Part shown: positions 1-10,400 of the stretch, in pieces
How positions within the stretch are numbered: position 1 is the first letter of the stretch
Layout of the letters: the number at the start of each line of letters is the position of its first letter
NCBI GenBank assembly: GCA_963832835.1
Contig: CAWHVD010000001.1
Coordinates: forward strand, 930,001-994,000
Direction: 5' to 3'
From: CAVPKN01 sp963832835
GTDB taxonomy: Bacteria > Chlamydiota > Chlamydiia > Chlamydiales > JAAKFR01
Length of the DNA stretch: 64,000 nucleotides
Translations under genes and position numbers: made by a program
The notes under the pieces: model-generated
Told to the model about the DNA's origin: nothing
Database searches by the model: none
What the model saw: only the letters and a program-made list of their open reading frames with translations

Positions 1-372
1 GGGAAGTGTAGGGGGGCGCATCCATTCGTGGGTACCTTGTAGAAAGAAGAGCACAGAAACAAGAAGAGCGCTTGCTGCCATTACGAGAAGAGTGGTGTTC
101 AGCCGGCATATCCTTTTGCCCATCAAATTCAGATTGCGCCAGGCGATGGTGGCATTCAGAGCTTGAATCAAGCAGACAGGAAATTGGAGTTGGATATAAG
201 CGTGGAGGCACATCGAGAGATTGGCCACAAAAGAGAGGCGCCAAAACGTTCTTGATACAACACTCTGACCCTTTTTTTCACTTTGGATCCATTGGACAAG
301 AAATCTGCCTGCAAAGAGAAGGTTGGCGACAAACCCGAGAGGGTAGAGTAAAGAACGTAGTGAATCTAGCAT
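1..372 (-). CDS. Lipid A biosynthesis N-terminal domain (LAB_N) membrane protein, 3' part outside window
   Basis: Reading the minus strand from ATG at 372 gives 124 open codons running off the window edge. The protein starts MLDSLRSLLYPLGFVANLLF and continues through GRFLVQWIQSEKKGQS and SVVSRTFWRLSFVANL, which is the conserved pattern of the LAB_N family: small membrane proteins or domains often paired with GT2 glycosyltransferases acting on lipid carriers. Its ATG overlaps the last base of the upstream glycosyltransferase stop (TAATG), so the two are translationally coupled. Two or more hydrophobic segments are visible. Exact substrate unknown. A plus-strand open frame over 72-482 is a shadow of this gene. 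Confidence 0.85.
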   Translation of the reverse strand, partial: MLDSLRSLLYPLGFVANLLFAGRFLVQWIQSEKKGQSVVSRTFWRLSFVANLSMCLHAYIQLQFPVCLIQALNATIAWRNLNLMGKRICRLNTTLLVMAASALLVSVLFFLQGTHEWMRPPTLP

Positions 373-1106
373 TATCTGGTATTAGTGAATTTTTCGTGAG
401 TGATTTCTTCACGGATCTGGTGATGGAGGGTGCGGTAGCGCATCCAGCGGACCACAAACATATCGATGATGGGTCCCAGTGAACGGTTAAAAAAGTGGTA
501 TTTGGTGATACCGCGGCAGCGCTCACGGTGGCCTACAGGAATTTCTTTGACGCGGAATCCTTCGATTTTAAAAAGAGCCGGAAGGAAACGGTGCATGCCC
601 CTGTACATTTTGATCTGGCAGACGGCCTCTTTGCGGTACACTTTAAGTGAGCAACCGGTATCATGGATCCCATCGCCACATAACCGACTGCGGATCCAAT
701 TGGAAATGCGGGAAATCATTTTCTTTTGAAAAGTATCTTTTCTATTGACTCGCCAACCCACGACAAGGTCGCAATCGGGAATGGTAGCGGTCAGTTTAGG
801 GATGTCTGCCGGGTCGTTTTGTCTATCTCCGTCCAGTGTGATGATGATTTCACCTCTTGCTGCTGTAAAACCAGCAGCAAAAGCGGCAGATTGGCCAAAA
901 TTCCGTGTGAATGAGAGAATGCGCATATGTGGTTTTTGTTTACATAAGTCTTGTAAAATAAGCAAACTGCGATCAGTAGAGCCGTCATCGACACAGATCA
1001 GTTCCCATTTTTGGGCAAGACTTTCCATCACAGGTTCGATCTCCTGAATGAGGTCTTTGATATTCTCTTCCTCATTTTTAATAGGAATGACGACAGAGTA
1101 TTTCAT
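372..1106 (-). CDS. Family 2 glycosyltransferase (dolichyl-phosphate mannosyltransferase-like)
   Basis: 244 residues. It begins MKYSVVIPIKNEEENIKDLI, followed by the nucleotide-sugar motif VDDGSTDRS near residue 40 and LDGDRQNDPADIPKL near 92, the GT2 DPM1/undecaprenyl-phosphate glycosyltransferase signature. No long C-terminal membrane region is present, so it is likely a soluble or peripheral enzyme that charges a polyprenyl phosphate with sugar. It is coupled to both neighbours: its ATG overlaps the TGA of the upstream hydrolase (ATGA), and its own stop overlaps the start of the LAB_N protein. The pair probably acts in envelope glycolipid modification; the sugar is not predictable. Confidence 0.9.
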   Translation of the reverse strand: MKYSVVIPIKNEEENIKDLIQEIEPVMESLAQKWELICVDDGSTDRSLLILQDLCKQKPHMRILSFTRNFGQSAAFAAGFTAARGEIIITLDGDRQNDPADIPKLTATIPDCDLVVGWRVNRKDTFQKKMISRISNWIRSRLCGDGIHDTGCSLKVYRKEAVCQIKMYRGMHRFLPALFKIEGFRVKEIPVGHRERCRGITKYHFFNRSLGPIIDMFVVRWMRYRTLHHQIREEITHEKFTNTR

Positions 1107-1870
1107 AATTTTTTCTCTAATAGATGGTTTTTAGCCCATAAAGAGCCTTCTTCAAAAATATGGGGGGCAGTCCCGTGTCCCTGGTGGCCAATTGATGGCG
1201 TAAGCATCAGCTCGATCTTTTGATGACGGGCATGTTTTGCGTGCCCTTTTACAGCTAAACTGCGGATAAAGCGGTAGCAGGCATCTGTATTGACGCGTGT
1301 GTCGAGATTTCCAATATAAAAGCGGATGTTGCGTACATGTGTGAGGTGATCTACAAGATGCACCAAATCGAGCTCTGCGGCTCGACGCTCAAGTGGAAGG
1401 TTTGCAAATTCTTTGAGTTGGGACAATTCAGTCAGTGGAGCAAAGACGAGCAGGGTATGCAGAAAAGGGAGGCGGGCTGCTATATGAGTGGCGACAAATC
1501 CGCCGCGGGATAAGCCACCGGCACCTACATGCTCCGGATCGACAAGATTTTGGTTGATCAACCACAGGATGGCACGCTCTGTTTGATCAAAAAACTCCTC
1601 CAAAAGATACGAACCTGCAGCCATTTGCTCTGCCCAAAACTCCATGGCGTGGAATTTGTTCATGCCCGGTTCATGCCCCGGAATGGTGAATGAGAAAATG
1701 CGCAAAGCGCCGCTATCGAGATGGAGTGCTGGTTGGTTGTAGGGATGGAGGTTCAGACTTTCCTCACCGGATAAGGCAAAATAGAAAAAAGCAGGAAGCC
1801 GACCCCCTTCAGGACCCGGTCCTAGATAATCGATACGGATGTTGTGCTCATCGACGAGATTCTTGCTCAT
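1103..1870 (-). CDS. Alpha/beta hydrolase fold protein
   Basis: About 255 residues from the ATG at 1870 (start MSKNLVDEHNIRIDYLGPGP). An upstream in-frame start at 1948 would add 26 residues overlapping the poly(A) polymerase gene by 100 bases, so the inner start is preferred. The nucleophile elbow GAGGLSRGG (Ser near 121) and a late His in SIGHQGHG fit a Ser hydrolase; a GNLDTRVN segment could supply the acid. The substrate is unknown. The gene overlaps the 3' end of pcnB by 23 bases and the glycosyltransferase start by 4, so all four minus-strand genes form one operon. Confidence 0.7.
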   Translation of the reverse strand: MSKNLVDEHNIRIDYLGPGPEGGRLPAFFYFALSGEESLNLHPYNQPALHLDSGALRIFSFTIPGHEPGMNKFHAMEFWAEQMAAGSYLLEEFFDQTERAILWLINQNLVDPEHVGAGGLSRGGFVATHIAARLPFLHTLLVFAPLTELSQLKEFANLPLERRAAELDLVHLVDHLTHVRNIRFYIGNLDTRVNTDACYRFIRSLAVKGHAKHARHQKIELMLTPSIGHQGHGTAPHIFEEGSLWAKNHLLEKKL

Positions 1871-3065
1871 TAGTTTCTTCTTCACTTTTTTGCATGAGTC
1901 GTTTCCAGTGCTCATAGGTTTTAAAAAGGTCATGGTGGACCAGTGCACGGAGTTTTAAGAAAGTGAGGGCAAGGTCAAATCCTCTTTGTCGGATCATGCG
2001 GATGCGTGGTCGGCGGGATTTGTCTAATGGGGCGAGGCGATATTGCATCTGGAGGATAAAAAGGGCGCCCTGGCGAATCCTGCGCGGAAAATGGGAAAAG
2101 GCGTCAAAGAGTAGCTCTTCCACGAGCGCTTCGGTCAAATGGATGATATCCCCGAGATGGGGGACCTCTCCTTTATCAGTGTATAGACCTTTGATTTGAT
2201 ATTCCAAGATGGGAAAAAGCAGGGCAGAGGCTAAAAGGGTGCGATCAAGAGTTTTGTAATGACCATGCACATTCATCGAGTCGGCCGCTTTGAGGTGTGC
2301 ATAAATAGACTCGCCAATCTCTGATTCGATGAACAAAGTGAGCCGCGGAAAGAGAATGGTGAGTAGCTTTGATTCAGATAGCAAACGGAAGAAGGGTTCT
2401 GATGAGCCCGATTCGAGCATCCTAAAAATTTCTTCGAGTACGCGTGCGGGCGAACTTTTGACAATTTCAGAGCGGCATTCGTCCAGGGCTGTAGCTGCTA
2501 GGGGAGCGATATGAAAACCAAATCGAGCTCTGAATTTGAGCATGCGAATCATGCGAACAGGATCTTGTTTGAAGCGCATCAAAGGGTCTCCAATGACCTC
2601 CAAATAATGCTTTTGCAGATCTTCAAAGCCTCCGACATAATCGATGATTTTGTGGTCTAAAGGATCGTAGAAAAGGCCATTAATGGTAAAGTCTCGGCGC
2701 AAGACATCTTCTTCCGGAGACCCCCAGATGTTGTCGCGCACAATCAGTTCTTCTTCTGATGTATCACCCGACCTAAATGTCGAAACTTCGATGATCTGTT
2801 TGCCAAAGCGGATATGTGCGAGGCGAAATCTACGCCCAATGAGAATGCTGTTGCGGAAAAGCTGCTTGATCTCCTCTGGACGTGCCGAGGTCGAAATATC
2901 GAAATCTTTTGGCTTCTTACGCATCAAAAGATCACGTACTCCACCCCCTACAAGATAAGCGATATAACCGGCCTCATGGAGTCTTTTCAAGACGCTCAGG
3001 GCATTGGGATCGATCAAATCATTGCGAATATGATGGTCATGGCTGGTGTATATCTTCGGTTCCAC
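1848..3065 (-). CDS. pcnB: Poly(A) polymerase / tRNA nucleotidyltransferase family protein
   Basis: 405 residues from a GTG start. The class II polymerase beta nucleotidyltransferase head is clear: YLVGGGVRDLLM (35-48) followed by KDFDIST with metal-binding Asp54 and Asp56, then RRDFTINGLFYDP and the RNA-binding helix region QDPVRMIRMLKFRARFGF. The C-terminal region contains PRRIRQGALFILQMQYRLAP, which resembles the poly(A) polymerase branch more than CCA-adding enzymes. Expected role: 3' polyadenylation of RNA for turnover. No good Shine-Dalgarno is visible before the GTG; an upstream ATG frame terminates after eight codons. First gene of the minus-strand cluster. Confidence 0.88.
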   Translation of the reverse strand: MEPKIYTSHDHHIRNDLIDPNALSVLKRLHEAGYIAYLVGGGVRDLLMRKKPKDFDISTSARPEEIKQLFRNSILIGRRFRLAHIRFGKQIIEVSTFRSGDTSEEELIVRDNIWGSPEEDVLRRDFTINGLFYDPLDHKIIDYVGGFEDLQKHYLEVIGDPLMRFKQDPVRMIRMLKFRARFGFHIAPLAATALDECRSEIVKSSPARVLEEIFRMLESGSSEPFFRLLSESKLLTILFPRLTLFIESEIGESIYAHLKAADSMNVHGHYKTLDRTLLASALLFPILEYQIKGLYTDKGEVPHLGDIIHLTEALVEELLFDAFSHFPRRIRQGALFILQMQYRLAPLDKSRRPRIRMIRQRGFDLALTFLKLRALVHHDLFKTYEHWKRLMQKSEEETNEQESRR

Positions 3066-3151
3066 GGCGGATATGATATCAGATTTTGGAGTATTCGTCT
3101 TCCATTTGTGTTATCCTTCAGTAATTTCGAGCATTAATCTTTGTTACCTTA

Positions 3152-3262
3152 GGCGTTGTAAGCAAATAAGTGTTACATTTGATGGCCTTAGAGAGGTGCG
3201 ATCGTTTACAAATGGGCCTCTATAATGGCCGAAAAATGTAATAGTTATTTGCTTACAACGCC
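3152..3262. repeat. Palindromic element, family F2 (short copy)
   Basis: 111-bp imperfect palindrome with ends GGCGTTGTAAGCAAATAA and its reverse complement, flanked on both sides by TTA (3149-3151 and 3263-3265), which looks like a 3-bp target duplication. No coding capacity. A longer copy of the same family lies at 23790-24115. It occupies the 400-bp space between pcnB (start 3065) and the giant TPR gene (stop 3465). The remaining AT-rich sequence at 3266-3464 shows no gene or clear site to me. Confidence 0.85.
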
Positions 3263-3464
3263 TTAAGTACTTCAAATTAACTTTGGCGAAAAGGGGACAT
3301 TATCGCTTTGCGCTTACAATCTCAAAAAATCTATTTCCTGAAATCAAATTTGACTATCATCCTCCTCCTTAAAAATTGCCAAAAGTTTACGAAATTAAAA
3401 TTTAATTCTCCTCTAGAAATTGCTCAGTGGGAATCCCTGTACCCATATAAGTTTAGAGCTTTGC

Positions 3465-6400
3465 TCACTTTTTGCTTTGTAAAGATGCAATACTTTTTTT
3501 AATCGCTTGCACACGTGGATGCTTTAGGCCATAAAGCGGAATGAAAACATTCAAAGCTTTTTGGTAATACTCAATGGCCTCACTGACTTTCCCAAGAGTA
3601 GATAAAGCTTCTCCGAGATTGTCCAAGCACATAGCCACATCCGGATGTTCCTCGCCATGGATTTTTCGCAAGGTTTTTAAAGCCTGCGTGTAATTCTTGA
3701 TGGCCTCGTCGTCCCTACCGAGAACTGTAAGGGCTACTCCTATGTTGATCAAGCTTTTAGCCACATCAGAGTTGGCTTCCTTGTAGAGAGTCTGGCGAAT
3801 CACCAACGCTCGCGCATAGTAGTTGAGGGCTTCATTGATGCTTCCACGAGCTAAGAAGCTTGATCCCATGTTGTTTAAGACGCATGCTACAGCGGGATGT
3901 ATCTCTCCGTAAAATGTGCGCCAGATCTTTAACGCCTTTGTGTAGCACTCAAGTGCCTCATCGATCTCCCTCAGGTCGCGGTGTGCTTCTCCGATGTTGT
4001 TTAAGGCTATAGCCACATCGGGATGGTTCTCGCCGTAGAGCTTCTCCCAAGTGGTTTGTGCCTGATTATAAAAAGGGAATGCACTTTCAATTTCCCCCAG
4101 AGTATGTAAAGTATCTCCCATGTCGTTCAAATTAGTGGCCACATCATGGTGAGTCGCACCAAAGGATTGCTCCAAGATTTCATGCGCCTGGATGTAGAGG
4201 CCAAGTGCCAGGTGAAAGTTACCGGTATCCTTTAGAGAGCTCGCTTGACTCCTGTATTCAAATGCCTTAAATGTCTGCTCGGCTCCTCTTAGAGCTTTAA
4301 GAGCTACTATCATGTTGCTCAAGGTCCCTCTTACTTCGGGGTGATCTCCCCCGTATAGCTGCCGCTGGATTTTCAGAGCCTGTTTGTAGTAGTCGAGCGC
4401 CTCTTCGATTTTCCCAAGTGCATAGAGAGCAGATCCGCTATTGTTTAAGCTGACAGCTACAGCAGGGTGCAGCTCATCATAAAGTTGCCTGCGCATCTTC
4501 AATGCCTCAGTGTGAAGTGGAAGCGCCTCATCGGCCTTCCCCATGGTTTGGAAAACTATTGCCATATTATTCAGGCTAAAAGCTATGTCTGGGTGAATCT
4601 CTCCATAAATTTTCCGTCGCATTTGCAATGCCTCTGCATGATATTTGAGAGCTTCTGCGTATTCTTTTTTGTCCTTCAAAATATCACCGATATTATTCAA
4701 GCTGAAAGCAATGTCTGGGTGAATCTCTCCATAAATTTTCCGCCGAATCTTCAATGCATCGGTGCAATACTTAAGCGCCTCATCGAGCGTATCGGGAGTT
4801 TTAAACGTTGCTCCGATGTTGTTCAAGCCTGTGGCTACATCTGGGTGAATCTCTCCGTAAATTTGGCTCACGATCATTAGTGCCTGTTTAAAGTGCTCAA
4901 TCCCCTCATCGATTCTTCCGACCCTAATGAAAACTGCCCCAATCCCACTCAAACTCGTGGCAATACCTGGATGAGTCTCACTAAAGAGTAGCCTCCAGAC
5001 CTTTAATGCTCGGGTATAGTACTCAATTGCTTCATAGTCTCTTCCCAGTGTGTGTAAGGTTTCTCCGATGCTATGTAAGCTCATAGCAATATCGAGGTGT
5101 ATATTTCCATACAGATTCTGCTGAATTTTCAAAGCCTTTGAGTAGTACTTGAGCGCTTTATCAGTTTTCCCTAGCGCTTGTAGAGTTCCTCCAATGCTAT
5201 GTAAGCATATAGCTGTATCAGGATTTAGCTCATTGAACTCACCATGAAGTTGCCGACAGACCTTTAGTGACCGTTTGTAGTAGACAAGCGCCTTATCGGC
5301 TTTACCAAGAAGTTTAAGTGCCGATCCGATACTGTTTAGGCTTATAAGCACATTAGGATCTGTCTCACCAAATTTTTCCTGCGCCACCTTTAGAGCATGT
5401 TGAGCTCGCACTAACGCCTCTTGTGCATCTCCTTGGCTTTGGCGCATGTGTCCAAACATCACAAGAGCTTCGAGATCGTTGGGATTAAGCGAAATTGCTT
5501 GTTGAAACAATTCTTCAGCCTTTTTGTATTGCAATATTTTTGCATAGGCCTCTCCTTGAGTGAGAAAGGAATCATCATAGAAGGAGCTTTGACAAAACGC
5601 CTCTTTCTTTTGAGATTTCGCAAATTCTTTAGCACATTTGTGAAACGGTAAAATCACTCGATAAATAGCCTGCAGCTTTTGCAGCATTGTTTCATCGAGA
5701 TAAAGTTTCGTAGAATCAAGAGGTTGTCCTTGTTCGATCTGGATCAGAAACTCTTGCTCGGTTTGATAAAAAAGATGAGCCTGAAGACGAAGAGCAATCA
5801 CTTCTTCAAGGGCTTTTTTCAGGTTTTCTCCTCCTTTTTTCGAAAAAACCCCTAGCTTAACGAGTGCATCTACCTTGCCTCGGCTAGTTTTCTCTTTGAG
5901 ATTGTAAAAAAGAGCCAGACTATTGAACACTTCTTGCAGAGGGCGATAGAGTTCTTTTTTAATAACAAACTCTTTGGTCTCTTCTTTTTTAGAAGAAAGA
6001 TTAGGCTCAAACTCGAACAGATGCCCCCTCAAAAGGTGTAGAGCAAAGATTTTACAAAACTGTTCTTGCACTATTGCACCCTCTTTTGGAAGGGAGCTTT
6101 GGTTTATTGCTTTTTTATGAGAGTTGATCTGAACAGGAGTTTGAGCCACTTGGTCTTTGACTTTTTCATATTGTAAGAACAGCTTCTCATTACCTGCGAT
6201 GAGACAAACACAATTTAGGGTATTGGTAAGGATGATATTTTCATTCATCCATTTTGTTGTTTGGAACTGGGCAAAGTAATCAGGCGTGCCTATGAGCTCA
6301 TACCACCCTTCCATACCTAAAGGAGTATTCCCCCCAGTATCCAGACAAAATCCAGTTGGTGTCGGGCTTGGCTCGGCGTGTCCAAAAATGGGGAATGGAG

Positions 6401-7283
6401 TCTCTCCTAGGTTGATGAAGCTCAGTTGTAAACAGCGAGAAAGGGTTCGAAAATAGTCCAGAGCTTCAGGAGTGTTTTCAGAGATGAGAAATCCAAACTC
6501 CACATCGGAATATGGACACATCTCACCTCGTGCCATCGATCCCATTCCAATTGCCGCCCATTGGACAGGAGGAGGGCCTATTGTGCTTTGGACATGTGTA
6601 ATGAGTGTTGCCAATAGTTTTTTAGCCGCTTTGGTTAAATCGGCATGGATGGTACAGATAGGTTCATTGCGAGCCAATGCTTTGATGCATTGTTCATGGC
6701 GGGATTTTAGCTGAGCTCGGTAAGTGCCAAGGTAATTTTTTCGGGTTGCAGCTTTTTTGATCCCCTGGGATTGGAGAAAATGATCTTCAAGGTGTTCTAA
6801 TTTGGCCAAAAGAGTTTTTTCTAGAGAAGGATTATTTTTTAAAAGGGCAAGCGCACTATTGAGAATTTTAGCCGCAACAAGAACCTGTTTTTTTGCAACG
6901 TAAAGCTCGCTGAGTTTCTCTAGATAACTGATTTGCTCATCCAGGCAATTTTCCTTTTTTGCTTTTGTGAGACATTTATAGTAATAACTTTCGACATCTT
7001 GAATAGGTTGTGGAGTCGGTGGCTCTATGGGAAGTTCTTGAGTCATCTTTTTATCAGATAACCCCACGGTTTGTTTACCCGCTAGTGGCACGTCTAAACC
7101 TGTACCATAAGTGACAGTTGCAGGAGATGATAGCAATTGAGGGAAGCAAGTGTCCGTCAGTTGTTGCATTTTCTGGGTTGTTGATGTCGATGGGCTAATC
7201 TGTTTTTTTTGCAGGACGGGTACAGGAGCTGTGTCTTGTACAATTTCGTATTTTGTATCACTAGAACAACAACATCCAAACAT
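3465..7283 (-). CDS. Giant protein: DUF294-like nucleotidyltransferase domain plus kinesin-light-chain-type TPR array
   Basis: 1272 residues from the ATG at 7283 (a TTG six codons upstream is also possible). The N-terminus is MFGCCCSSD, a Cys cluster that could be lipid-modified. Residues near 245-270 contain AIGMGSMARGEMCPYSDVEF, the polymerase-beta nucleotidyltransferase signature (Gly-Ser, then Asp-x-Glu) as in DUF294/GlnD-type proteins. From roughly residue 590 to the end there are about fifteen 42-residue TPRs of kinesin light chain type (pattern ALKYYxxALKIxxxLYGExHPDVAxSLNNIG), a protein-binding superhelix. The first 560 residues after the leader are paralogous to the downstream half of the neighbouring protein at 7470-11726. 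Probably a host-interaction protein; substrate of the transferase domain unknown. Confidence 0.8.
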   Translation of the reverse strand: MFGCCCSSDTKYEIVQDTAPVPVLQKKQISPSTSTTQKMQQLTDTCFPQLLSSPATVTYGTGLDVPLAGKQTVGLSDKKMTQELPIEPPTPQPIQDVESYYYKCLTKAKKENCLDEQISYLEKLSELYVAKKQVLVAAKILNSALALLKNNPSLEKTLLAKLEHLEDHFLQSQGIKKAATRKNYLGTYRAQLKSRHEQCIKALARNEPICTIHADLTKAAKKLLATLITHVQSTIGPPPVQWAAIGMGSMARGEMCPYSDVEFGFLISENTPEALDYFRTLSRCLQLSFINLGETPFPIFGHAEPSPTPTGFCLDTGGNTPLGMEGWYELIGTPDYFAQFQTTKWMNENIILTNTLNCVCLIAGNEKLFLQYEKVKDQVAQTPVQINSHKKAINQSSLPKEGAIVQEQFCKIFALHLLRGHLFEFEPNLSSKKEETKEFVIKKELYRPLQEVFNSLALFYNLKEKTSRGKVDALVKLGVFSKKGGENLKKALEEVIALRLQAHLFYQTEQEFLIQIEQGQPLDSTKLYLDETMLQKLQAIYRVILPFHKCAKEFAKSQKKEAFCQSSFYDDSFLTQGEAYAKILQYKKAEELFQQAISLNPNDLEALVMFGHMRQSQGDAQEALVRAQHALKVAQEKFGETDPNVLISLNSIGSALKLLGKADKALVYYKRSLKVCRQLHGEFNELNPDTAICLHSIGGTLQALGKTDKALKYYSKALKIQQNLYGNIHLDIAMSLHSIGETLHTLGRDYEAIEYYTRALKVWRLLFSETHPGIATSLSGIGAVFIRVGRIDEGIEHFKQALMIVSQIYGEIHPDVATGLNNIGATFKTPDTLDEALKYCTDALKIRRKIYGEIHPDIAFSLNNIGDILKDKKEYAEALKYHAEALQMRRKIYGEIHPDIAFSLNNMAIVFQTMGKADEALPLHTEALKMRRQLYDELHPAVAVSLNNSGSALYALGKIEEALDYYKQALKIQRQLYGGDHPEVRGTLSNMIVALKALRGAEQTFKAFEYRSQASSLKDTGNFHLALGLYIQAHEILEQSFGATHHDVATNLNDMGDTLHTLGEIESAFPFYNQAQTTWEKLYGENHPDVAIALNNIGEAHRDLREIDEALECYTKALKIWRTFYGEIHPAVACVLNNMGSSFLARGSINEALNYYARALVIRQTLYKEANSDVAKSLINIGVALTVLGRDDEAIKNYTQALKTLRKIHGEEHPDVAMCLDNLGEALSTLGKVSEAIEYYQKALNVFIPLYGLKHPRVQAIKKSIASLQSKK

Positions 7284-7370
7284 ATGAACCCCACTTCTCA
7301 ACTGAAAATAAAAAGAGTGAGGTTATCAAAAAATGCCTTAAGAAGACATACCCAAAGCAGTACCCAAAGC

Positions 7371-7405
7371 AGTTTTTTTGTCGGCTCCAACGGCCGAATC
7401 TAGGA
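7371..7405. repeat. Degenerate end of palindromic family F3
   Basis: The segment ends CTCCAACGGCCGAATCTAGGA followed by TAA. This parallels the F3 right end (CTCCAACTGCCGTTTTTAGGA, then TAA) at 50492. It lies in the 186-bp gap between the two giant minus-strand genes. Only one end is recognisable, so this is probably a decayed copy or a subfamily. No other site seen in this gap. Confidence 0.4.
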
Positions 7406-7469
7406 TAATGAGAGGCCGCATCAGGCGCTTGATTTTATGCTTTTTTCGTTCTTGATATTGGGGTCCATC

Positions 7470-10400
7470 TTACTGCTTAGGAGATTGGGTCTCTCTAATT
7501 TTTCCGGCAATCAATTGAACCAACTCCTGAGTCTGCGGGTGCTGATTCCCCAACACCTTGGTGCAAAGGCCAGCAACCTCCTCCAAAGCTTTGACTTGTG
7601 AGGGTGACGCCTTAGACGCACAGAGAATCAGCCATTGTAGTGCATTTTCAATATTAGGGTGGCTTTTCCCATATGCCAGAATCCAAATCTTCAAAGCCTT
7701 GTGGAGAAACTCGACGGCTTTGCCGTTCTCCCCGAGGTTCCGATAGACACCACCGATATTGTTGTAGCTTGTGGCCACAGAGGGATGGTTTTCGCCCAGG
7801 ACCTGTAGCTTAATCTTCAAACACTTTTGGTAAAACTCGAGGGCTTGTGTCAGCTCCCCAAGGTTGGCATAGACAAGGCCGATATTGTTGTAGCTTGTGG
7901 CCACAGAGGGATGGTTTTCACCCAGGACCTGTAGCCTAATCTTCAAAGCCTTTTGGTAAAACTCGAGGGCTTGTGTCAGCTCCCCAAGGTTGGCATAGGC
8001 AGTGCCGATATCGTTGTAGCTTGTGGTCACATCGGGATGGTTTTCGCCCAGGACCTGCATCTGAATCTTCAAAGCCTTTTGGAGAAACTCGAGAGCTTTG
8101 CCGTTCTCCCCGAGGTTCCAATAGAGACTGCCGATCTGGTTGTAGCTTGTGGCCACAACAGGATGGTTTTCGCCGTGCTTTTCCTGAGCTAATGCAAGGG
8201 CCTTCAAGTTATGCTTAAGCGCTTCTTGGTATTGTGCCATTTTCTTCTCTATGCTTCCGAGCTGCAACTGCGCATTAAGATCATTGGGATTCAAAGACAC
8301 AGCCTGCTGGTGGGCTTCTTGGGCTTTTCCATATTGGCGGTTTTCCTCAAAAGCAGCTCCTTGGACTTGGGGACTTTTGTCGTAGAACGGGGATGTGCTA
8401 AAGGACTTGGGATTCTTGGTACGTAAAAACTGCTCGGCACATGTGTGGAAGGGGATCAGCACCTTGTAGATTTCGTGGAGAGAGGCAAGGCGTTTTTCAT
8501 CAAGATAGAGGTCTCGGGGATCTTGGGGCTGCCCCTGCTTGATATGTAGTAGAAACTCCCCTTCACTTTGGTAAAAGATGTGCGCTTCAAAACGTAGGCT
8601 AAGGAGCTGAGAAAGGGCTTGGGTTAAGTTTTTTGCCCCTTCGGGGCAGAGCAATCCCTTTTTGAGGAGCTGCTGAATCATCTCAAAGGTGGAACACACT
8701 GGAAGTCCACAGAACAGGGCAAGACTACCTAACATAGATTGGAAGGGACGGTAGAGCTCTTTTTTGATGCCAAAAGCGTTTGTTTCCTGTTTGCTTTTGG
8801 TAAGATCGGGCTTAAACTCATGTACATGTCCTTCTAATAGCTCCAGGGCGAGTGTTTCGCGTAAGGGGGTTCCTGTAAAAGAAAAGAAGCCATCTGTTGT
8901 GTTATGCAGCCCTTGCTTAGCCTGATTGTAACTCACAAAAAGTCTTTTGTCGCCCGCCACATAGCAAACGCTTGAGAGGGCATTGGTGACAATGATATCA
9001 GCTTCCATCCAATGGATGCTCTGATACTGGGCTAAGCCTTCTGGTGTGTCGATGAGTTCATAAAAGCCTGGTTTACCGAGCGGGGTATTGCCTCCTGAGT
9101 CCATCGAAAAACCAGCAGGTGTAGGGCTTGCCTTCGGCGATTTTTCCTCAAAGAGTGTGCCAAAGAGGGGAAAGAATGTCTCCCCTAGGTTGATGATTTT
9201 GAGCTCGACAAGTTCTGCGAGAGTACGGAAATAGCCGAGATTTTCTTCGCTCTTTTTCCCGATGAGAAAGGCAAACTCCAGATCGGAATAGGGGCACATC
9301 TCATTGCGGGCCATAGAGCCCATCCCCACACAAGCCCACTGCACGGGAGCATCTCCTATGAGCCCTTGGGCATCTAGGATAAGGGAGCCTAAAAGCTTTT
9401 TGTAGGAAGCTGTGAGATAGGGAAGGATGCCCTCAATGGGGTTCTTCTCTTCAAATTCTTTGAAGTAGAGGGCTCGGACATTCTTCAACCATTCCCGGTA
9501 ATTGAGCACACTCCCTTTATGGTGATGAGGAACTTTTAACCCTCTGCTGTCTAAAAACAGAGCTTCGATCCGCTCAAGTTTTGCTAACAGGTATTGTTTC
9601 AAAAGGGGGTTATCCCCATTTTTCTCAAAAATTGCAAAAGCTCCATTGAGGATTTTAGCGGCTTGTGCCCACTGCTTTTTTTGAATGTAGAGGTCACTGA
9701 GCTTTTCTAGATAAAAGATTTGCTCTTGGTAATTACTTTCTTTCTTGGCTTGCAAAAGCTGGGCACAATAATATCCCTCTACATCTTTGGGTAGCTGATC
9801 CGGCTCTTTAGGTTTGACTCCTAAAAAAAACTGTACAAACGCATCTTGTCCCCAACGAACCGCCAGATCAAAGGGGAGATCGAGTTTCTGATTGGCAATA
9901 TCTGGCAAGGCTCCTTTTTGAAGCAGTAGCTGGGCGCTGGCAATATGCCCATGCTTAGCAGCCCAATGCAAGGGGGTGAATCCAAAAGCATTCGAGGCAT
10001 TAGGATCTGCTCCTGCTCTTAACAGAAGCTCTACCACATCCGGTTTTTCATGACCCCACACAGCTTTATGGATGGGTTGCTTCCCATCTTCATCGGCGCA
10101 GTGAAGAAGAGGGCATTTGAGAAGCATAGCCACAATGGGCGTGTATCCGTAGAAGGCGGCAACATGAAGGAGGGTGTCTCCCTCTATGCCGACAATGCTA
10201 GGATCTGCTTGGTTAGCGAGCAGGCATTTAACAGCAGAAATGTGACCTTGTGCTACAGCTAAGTAAAGGGGCGTTTTTTTGGACAAGTCTTGCGCATTGA
10301 TTTTGGCTCCTGTGTCGAGTAGTAGTTCGATGTGCTCCACCTGCCCAGCTTGTGCAGCGAGGTGCAGAAGCGTTTGCTTAAACCGGTTGGCCTGATCAGG

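Noticed and set aside
72..482. Plus-strand open frame of 136 codons at the left edge
   Set aside because: It is antisense to the LAB_N and glycosyltransferase genes, which have family motifs and coupled starts.
7736..8190. Regularly spaced direct repeats (126-bp unit) that could be mistaken for a CRISPR or tandem DNA repeat
   Set aside because: They are in-frame coding repeats of 42-residue kinesin-light-chain TPRs; spacing and divergence follow the protein repeat.
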